Shown piece by piece: positions 35,771-39,540 of a stretch of DNA of 39,540 nt. The notes below the pieces were generated by a model. The model had not been told where the DNA came from. It saw only the letters and a list, made by a program, of their open reading frames with translations, and made no database searches. The DNA is from Nioella halotolerans (GTDB lineage: Bacteria; Pseudomonadota; Alphaproteobacteria; Rhodobacterales; Rhodobacteraceae): contig QVQC01000044.1 in assembly GCA_003428585.1 (NCBI GenBank), positions 1 to 39,540 on the forward strand, written 5' to 3'. Positions within the stretch are counted from its first letter, which is position 1; each line of letters starts with the position of its first letter. Position numbers and translations under genes: made by a program.

Positions 35771-36040
35771 ATGCTTTTTGCCGTCATCTGCACCGACAAA
35801 CCCGGCCAACTCGAGACCCGGAAGGCCAACCGGGACGCCCACCTCGCCTATCTTGACGAGACCGACGCCCGGGTGGCGGGGCCGTTCATGGACGACGCGG
35901 GCGCGATGACCGGTTCGCTCGTGGTGATCGAGGCAAGCGACCGGGCCGGGGCGGAGGCCTGGGCCGCGAATGATCCCTATGCCAAGGCCGGGCTGTTCGA
36001 AACGGTCCGCATCGAGGCATGGAAGAAGGTGATCGGCTGA
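35771..36040 (+). CDS. YciI family protein
   Basis: This 89-residue protein begins MLFAVICTDKPGQLETR and contains RDAHLAYLDE, VAGPFMDDAGAMTGSLVVIEASDRAGAEAWAANDPYAKAGLF, the standard YciI layout with the early His (RDAHLAYL) and the GPF/DD-type motif. YciI proteins are small dimeric ferredoxin-like folds with no proven general reaction. GAGTG overlapping the gpsA end may serve as ribosome-binding site. Its TGA shares a base with the ATG of the EVE gene. It probably belongs to the tsaD-gpsA unit. Confidence 0.88.
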   Translation: MLFAVICTDKPGQLETRKANRDAHLAYLDETDARVAGPFMDDAGAMTGSLVVIEASDRAGAEAWAANDPYAKAGLFETVRIEAWKKVIG

Positions 36041-36459
36041 TGCGCTATTGGCTGTTCAAGTCGGAACCAAGCACTTGGTCATGGGACGATCAGGTCTCCA
36101 AGGGCGACGCGGGCGAGGAATGGGACGGCGTGCGCAACTACCAGGCGCGCAACGTGATGCGGCAGATGGCGGTCGGCGACCAAGGCTTTTTCTACCATTC
36201 GCAATCGGAAAAGGCGGTGGTCGGTGTCGTCGAGGTCTGCGCCGAGGCGCATCCCGACAGCACCACCGACGATCCGAGGTGGGACTGCGTGGATATCAAG
36301 GCCGTTGCGCCCTTCCCCCGCCCGGTGACGCTGGCCGACATCAAGGCCGACCCGCGCCTTGCCGACATGGTTCTGGTGCGGAACTCGCGCCTGTCCGTAC
36401 AGCCTGTGACCGAGGAGGCATGGCGCATCATCTGCGGGTTGGGAGGATACCCCGCCTAG
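36040..36459 (+). CDS. EVE domain-containing protein
   Basis: The 139-residue product has the EVE/PUA-like fold signature: MRYWLFKSEPSTWSWDDQ, EEWDGVRNYQARNVMRQMAVGDQGFFYHSQSEKAVVGVVEV and a WDCVDIKAVAPFPRPVTLADIK core, ending with LSVQPVTEEAWRIICGLGG. EVE domains read modified bases in nucleic acids and are found near restriction, tRNA-modification and housekeeping genes. Here it follows YciI by a shared base (TGATG). The ligand is not known. Confidence 0.9.
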   Translation: MRYWLFKSEPSTWSWDDQVSKGDAGEEWDGVRNYQARNVMRQMAVGDQGFFYHSQSEKAVVGVVEVCAEAHPDSTTDDPRWDCVDIKAVAPFPRPVTLADIKADPRLADMVLVRNSRLSVQPVTEEAWRIICGLGGYPA

Positions 36460-36507
36460 CGGCGCGCGCCGTTGCCGGAAAACCCACTGAAAATAGATGG
36501 TTGCAAG

Positions 36508-36539
36508 CAGGAGGGTCCCAAACCCCCGGGACCCTCCTG
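36508..36539. repeat. Perfect 12-bp hairpin after EVE gene
   Basis: CAGGAGGGTCCC (36508-36519) and its exact reverse complement (36528-36539) enclose an 8-base loop. No T-tract follows on either strand, so it may be a weak terminator, an mRNA-stabilising 3' stem-loop for the EVE transcript, or a regulatory structure. Confidence 0.6.
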
Positions 36540-36663
36540 TACCCACGCGCAATCACTCGCTCCGCACGTGTTCTATGAGGGTCCGCCATACTGGCCGAGA
36601 CAGGGGAACCATAGCCCCATCAGGCGCACGCGCTCAACAAGAATGCCCGGACAGTTTTAGCCA

Positions 36664-36691
36664 AAGCCGAAACGCCCCTGCATGCGGGGCG
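36664..36691 (-). terminator. Intrinsic terminator after DUF2853 gene
   Basis: On the minus strand a 6-bp stem (CGCCCC/GGGGCG; plus 36673-36678 and 36686-36691) with a 7-base loop is followed by TTTCGGCTTTGG. It begins 4 bases beyond the DUF2853 stop. Confidence 0.5.
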
Positions 36692-36694
36692 GGG

Positions 36695-37036
36695 TCAGCC
36701 ATATACGCTTTCCTTGCCGAAATGCTTGGTCAGCATGTAGTAGACCACCGCGCGATACTTGTTGCGTTCCGATTTGCCGTAGGTCTCGATCACCGAATGG
36801 ATCGCTTCCATTAGCTCAGGGCCATCTGCTAAGCCCAGCTTTTTCTTGAGAAAATTCGTCTTCACGGTTTCCAGCTCGGACGGTTGGGATCCCGCGACCG
36901 TCGCCGCATCGGCATCGTAGATCGCCGGGCCGCAGCCGATGGTGACCTTGGTCAACAGGTCCATGTCAGGCTCCATCCCGCATTTGTTCCGCAGGTCATC
37001 CGCGTATGTTGCGATCAAGTCGTCTCGCTTCCCCAT
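36695..37036 (-). CDS. DUF2853 family protein
   Basis: This 113-residue protein matches DUF2853: MGKRDDLIATYADDLRNKCGMEPDMDLLTKVTIGCGPAIYDADAATVA at the start and MLTKHFGKESVYG at the end. It is soluble, charged and has no known function; Cys19 and Cys35 lie in the N-terminal part. The ATG at 37036 has AAGGAGAC 6 bases upstream; an earlier start is not needed. It is a single gene with its own terminator. Confidence 0.85.
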   Translation of the reverse strand: MGKRDDLIATYADDLRNKCGMEPDMDLLTKVTIGCGPAIYDADAATVAGSQPSELETVKTNFLKKKLGLADGPELMEAIHSVIETYGKSERNKYRAVVYYMLTKHFGKESVYG

Positions 37037-37202
37037 ATCTTGTCTCCTTGTTGGTATCCTCCGAACCATCCGCGTTCGGTATGGGCCTCATGAAACGCTC
37101 CGCTTCGGGACCTGACAACGTCAATTTTCGCCGACCCGGTGTTTTTCCCGGCGCCTGCGGCGCGGATGCCATGGCCGGGGCCGCGCCCCGGTCGGTGCGA
37201 AA

Positions 37203-37247
37203 ACGGGGGGTGCCCCCCGTGCACCGGGCGTACACCCCCCGTGCACC
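37203..37247. repeat. G/C-rich palindrome and 13-bp direct repeat
   Basis: ACGGGGGG-TG-CCCCCCGT (37203-37220) is a near-perfect palindrome. The 13-mer CCCCCCGTGCACC occurs at 37213-37225 and again at 37235-37247, 22 bases apart (about two helical turns). It lies between DUF2853 and the BrnA-like gene. Confidence 0.6.
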
Positions 37248-37269
37248 CTGCATGCAGACAGATCCGCGT

Positions 37270-37298
37270 TTGACGGGATTTTAAGAAAATCCTGCAAG
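37270..37298 (+). promoter_or_regulatory. Promoter/operator candidate of BrnA-like gene
   Basis: TTGACG (37270-37275) is a good -35 element. Exactly the next 17 bases form the palindrome GGATTTT-AAG-AAAATCC (37276-37292), with TGCAAG at the -10 position (a poor match). A repressor on the palindrome would block the promoter; the BrnA-like ribbon-helix-helix protein is the obvious candidate. Confidence 0.45.
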
Positions 37299-37333
37299 AC
37301 TGCCCCGGTTTTCCCAAATCGAGGATCGACGCC

Positions 37334-37759
37334 ATGACCATGGATGGCAAACCGCTGACCAAGGCGCAGCGCGAACATCACCACTACCTGACCGACGTGC
37401 TGGCGCGGGTCGATTACGACATGCACCACCGGATCTGGATCAACCAACGGGTGCCGGGCGACTGGCACCGGATCGCGACGACGCCCACGCCGCACAAGAA
37501 ACGGGTGACGATCCGGGTGGACGCGGACGTGCTGAAATTCTTCCGCTCCATCGGCCGCGACTATGGCCCCCGGATGAACGATGTGCTGCGCGCCTTCATG
37601 CATGCGCGGCTGATGGGGCTGCTGCACGGGGACGAGACGGTGGACCAGTTCAGGGAACAGGAGCAGTCGGGGCCGAGGAAGCGGCCGGGCTGGGGCTGGA
37701 CGGAGGAGCAGATCGCCGAAAGCGAGGCCTGGCACAAGGCGCGGCGGGGGGAGGAGTGA
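37334..37759 (+). CDS. BrnA-like ribbon-helix-helix protein, orphan
   Basis: Residues about 55-95 (KKRVTIRVDADVLKFFRSIGRDYGPRMNDVLRAFMHARL) match the C-terminal DNA-binding domain of BrnA-type antitoxins. The 141-residue protein also has a basic, His-rich N-terminus and a Trp-rich tail (RPGWGWTEEQIAESEAWHKARRGEE). GAGGA precedes the ATG. In BrnT/BrnA modules the toxin gene is normally just upstream; no BrnT-like frame is present here, so this is an orphan and could act as a plain repressor. The promoter palindrome upstream fits autoregulation. Confidence 0.7.
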   Translation: MTMDGKPLTKAQREHHHYLTDVLARVDYDMHHRIWINQRVPGDWHRIATTPTPHKKRVTIRVDADVLKFFRSIGRDYGPRMNDVLRAFMHARLMGLLHGDETVDQFREQEQSGPRKRPGWGWTEEQIAESEAWHKARRGEE

Positions 37760-37905
37760 GGGGGATGGTTGATCCCCCCCCGCGCAGCTTTGGTTGGGGC
37801 GAACGGCCCATACTGGACATTCATCCCGTCGCTCGCACGGTAGTAGAGCTCCCGAAAGCTTACATTTTATCTTTTTTGAAACGAGGCGATCGCGTGTCGA
37901 TGGAG

Positions 37906-39120
37906 CTACGATGTGAACTGCCTTAAAGGTCCCTCTACAAATTGATTAGGTTTCCATCCCTTTGTAAGCTTTTCTAGCAAGAATGCGTCCCCTGCACTGA
38001 GCGCGACGCCAGTTGCAGTTCCCAAACCAGTAGGGATGGCCAAATCCAGCAGGAGACCTGCGCCAGTAAAGAAAACCCACCGGAAAGATTTACCGGGCAG
38101 CCTCTCAGCCCAAGTTCCAGCGGTTATTTCTGAGTAGTAATCCTGAACAAGAGACTGATCTGGCTCTTGCTCGGCGAGCCAGCCTTTGAATTGAGCGGCG
38201 TGCTCCAAAAGGTCAAGAAACTCTTCAAAGCTCCGCTCGCCACTGTTTATTGCTTCTCGGATTGCATTCCCTTTTCCAATAGTTGCATTTTGAAAAATCT
38301 CGATGTCAGTCATGTTTTTCACACGGCTTTCCATCACCCTCTGGAGCTTTAGTTGCATTATTCTTGATGACAATGGGGTGGTGATTACGTCCGATCCGTA
38401 CAGCGACGCAAAATGCAGCCCTGCATGCGCTTCGAGAAGGTCTGCGAGAAGAAATGCAGGCGTTAGTGTGCTATGTTCGACCGGCCAAACCTTCCGGTAC
38501 TCTTCGTTTAGCCGATCAAAATCGAGGTTTGTTTCGATAAAAAAACCGTCGTTCAATCGGTGAGGAATAAATCGCCAATTGTCACCTAGGGACGTATTGG
38601 GGACTTTTTCTGCTAGAGACAGCGCAATAGCTTGATGCACAAAGTCTGGATTGTCCAAGTCGGCTCTCGCCAGCGCAGGAAGCTCACTTCTATCTGAAAT
38701 TCCCTCTGAAATGTCTTGCACTTTAGCTATTTTTGAGAACTCAATAGCGGCTTTATTCGTTGCCCTTGACTTTCCCAATGATCTTTCGAAGAGGTTTTTA
38801 ACACGACCCTCCTTTAAATTGATGAAGCCTTTCTCTTTGGAACCGGTTAACTGGAATTGCACAAAGTTATGAACTGGAAGTGCGCCATGATCAGTTTTGA
38901 CTCCAAGGGTTTCCCAAACAAGGAGCGGGCGTACGCTAGGCGAGGAGATTAGCCGTTGTGTGGTCGATGGCCCTATCTTCTTGAGCAGATGACTCAGGTT
39001 AGAGGCATCCAGTAGGAGATTCGCTTGTTGATAAAAGAGTAGAGCCTCGGCGAGGGCTCCAAGGTCTATGAAGCTTTGAGGGCTTGCTTCGCTTCGCCGA
39101 AAAGTGACGTTGTCGAACAT
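37906..39120 (-). CDS. Unrecognised AT-rich gene, likely acquired
   Basis: I do not recognise this 404-residue protein. The base composition is clearly lower in G+C than its neighbours (one 60-base line, 38281-38340, has 24 G or C). The chosen ATG at 39120 follows AGGA by about 9 bases; an in-frame TTG at 39180 is less likely. The N-terminal 60 residues (SFIDLGALAEALLFYQQANLLLDASNLSHLLKKIG...) are helical with Leu-rich stretches. The C-terminal 60 residues include one hydrophobic segment (FRWVFFTGAGLLLDLAIPTGLGTATGVALSAG), which could be membrane-active or a glycine-rich helix. Such lone AT-rich genes sometimes encode defence or toxin functions, but nothing shows that here. Confidence 0.6.
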   Translation of the reverse strand: MFDNVTFRRSEASPQSFIDLGALAEALLFYQQANLLLDASNLSHLLKKIGPSTTQRLISSPSVRPLLVWETLGVKTDHGALPVHNFVQFQLTGSKEKGFINLKEGRVKNLFERSLGKSRATNKAAIEFSKIAKVQDISEGISDRSELPALARADLDNPDFVHQAIALSLAEKVPNTSLGDNWRFIPHRLNDGFFIETNLDFDRLNEEYRKVWPVEHSTLTPAFLLADLLEAHAGLHFASLYGSDVITTPLSSRIMQLKLQRVMESRVKNMTDIEIFQNATIGKGNAIREAINSGERSFEEFLDLLEHAAQFKGWLAEQEPDQSLVQDYYSEITAGTWAERLPGKSFRWVFFTGAGLLLDLAIPTGLGTATGVALSAGDAFLLEKLTKGWKPNQFVEGPLRQFTS

Positions 39121-39375
39121 CTTATTCCGTCCTAAAAAGAACCTTTTTTTAACTACTACGCGAGTTGGGTTGTTGTCCAATCCAAATAAAGATCTGCAGA
39201 TTATCTAGTTGCAATTTGAGTATTAAAAAAGTAGCATGGCCAGCTCCCAGTCGCCGGGAAAAATCCAAGCAGAACCCCTCGCATCCGGCAGAGGGGCCTG
39301 CTGCAATGTCCGCTTCTTGCTTCCGAGGCACACTTTATCGAAGATGCAGATAATGTTCGGTTCCCGCCCAACATC
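39121..39375. other. Gap before ahcY terminator, no gene seen
   Basis: The AT-rich zone continues to about 39235 and probably holds the promoter of the unrecognised gene (TTTATTTGG and a run of T/A). From there the G+C content rises towards ahcY. Small frames give no recognisable product. Confidence 0.5.
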
Positions 39376-39408
39376 AAAAAAACACCGGCCAACGCCCGCT
39401 GGCCGGTG
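39376..39408 (-). terminator. Intrinsic terminator of ahcY
   Basis: On the minus strand CACCGGCCA and its exact complement TGGCCGGTG (plus 39383-39391 and 39400-39408) form a 9-bp stem with an 8-base loop, followed by seven T residues (plus A-tract 39376-39382). It lies 26 bases beyond the ahcY stop. Confidence 0.9.
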
Positions 39409-39434
39409 CTTCGAAATCCCCGCGAGACTCGCCC

Positions 39435-39540
39435 TCAATACCGGTAATGGTCCGGCTTGAACGGGCCGTCCTGGGGCACGCCGATATAGTCGGCCTGGTC
39501 CTTGTCGAGCGTGGACAGCCGCGCGCCGATCTTGTCGAGG
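39435..39540 (-). CDS. ahcY: Adenosylhomocysteinase C-terminus (partial)
   Basis: Only the last 34 codons and stop are in the window. They encode the ending [18 protein letters not shown] followed by [16 protein letters not shown], which is the nearly invariant C-terminus of S-adenosylhomocysteine hydrolase, including the Lys and Tyr residues that contact NAD in the neighbouring subunit. The enzyme splits S-adenosylhomocysteine to adenosine and homocysteine, recycling methyl donors. The stop is at 39435-39437, and an intrinsic terminator follows. Confidence 0.93.
   Translation of the reverse strand, partial: LDKIGARLSTLDKDQADYIGVPQDGPFKPDHYRY

Noticed and set aside
34148..35842. A 564-codon minus-strand frame opposite tsaD and gpsA
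   Set aside because: Both plus-strand genes have complete catalytic motifs; this frame is a shadow.
1..39540. CRISPR arrays, insertion sequences, integrase or phage genes, rRNA
   Set aside because: I saw no regularly spaced repeats, transposase motifs, integrase motifs or rRNA sequence in the window.

Overview
The window is high-G+C chromosomal DNA from an alphaproteobacterium, most likely a member of the Rhodobacteraceae (Roseobacter/Rhodobacter group). I infer this from protein families and gene order: a hemD / mitofilin-like / HemY-like cluster, tsaD-gpsA-YciI-EVE, a DUF1127 peptide, an RpoH2-type sigma factor, AzlC/AzlD next to mobA, and the C-terminus of ahcY. No species can be assigned from the sequence alone.

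Bases 1-11454 are an accessory cell-surface polysaccharide locus of two divergent gene trains around a gap of about 1.4 kb. The leftward train encodes a sugar-nucleotide epimerase, a small unknown protein, a glycosyltransferase fused to a rhamnan-synthesis-F (RgpF-like) domain, and two sulfotransferase-like P-loop proteins; the last gene runs off the left edge. The rightward train encodes a dTDP-rhamnose-4-epimerase-like enzyme, a third sulfotransferase-like protein and a second RgpF-like protein. Most junctions are 4-base ATGA or GTGA stop/start overlaps, which suggests translational coupling and a joint role in making and perhaps sulfating a deoxyhexose-containing glycan.

Bases 11600-16089 hold a fatty acid desaturase, an MFS transporter, msrA, prmA and a DUF1127 peptide. 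Bases 16425-19500 hold ruvC-ruvA, a gene for a GIY-YIG protein with all its expected catalytic residues, and ruvB, all in one coupled unit. Bases 19514-23267 hold a DUF429-like gene coupled to mobA, azlC-azlD, a YtoQ-family gene and cobU. Bases 23285-27969 hold rpoH behind a sequence resembling the Rhodobacter RpoE (sigma-E) promoter, then a ChaN-like protein, coaBC, dut and a ThiF/MoeB-type E1-like enzyme with an unusual hydrophobic N-terminus.

Bases 28017-29308 are a TetR regulator diverging from an AhpD-like gene, with a palindromic operator candidate between them. A tRNA-Thr(CGU) follows. Bases 29981-36459 are housekeeping genes: HemY-like with a zinc ribbon, Mic60-like, hemD, tsaD, gpsA, YciI and EVE. 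The right end (36460-39540) is more irregular: strong hairpins, a DUF2853 gene, G/C-rich repeats and a palindrome-containing promoter ahead of an orphan BrnA-like protein, an unrecognised AT-rich gene that looks acquired, and the end of ahcY with a clear intrinsic terminator.
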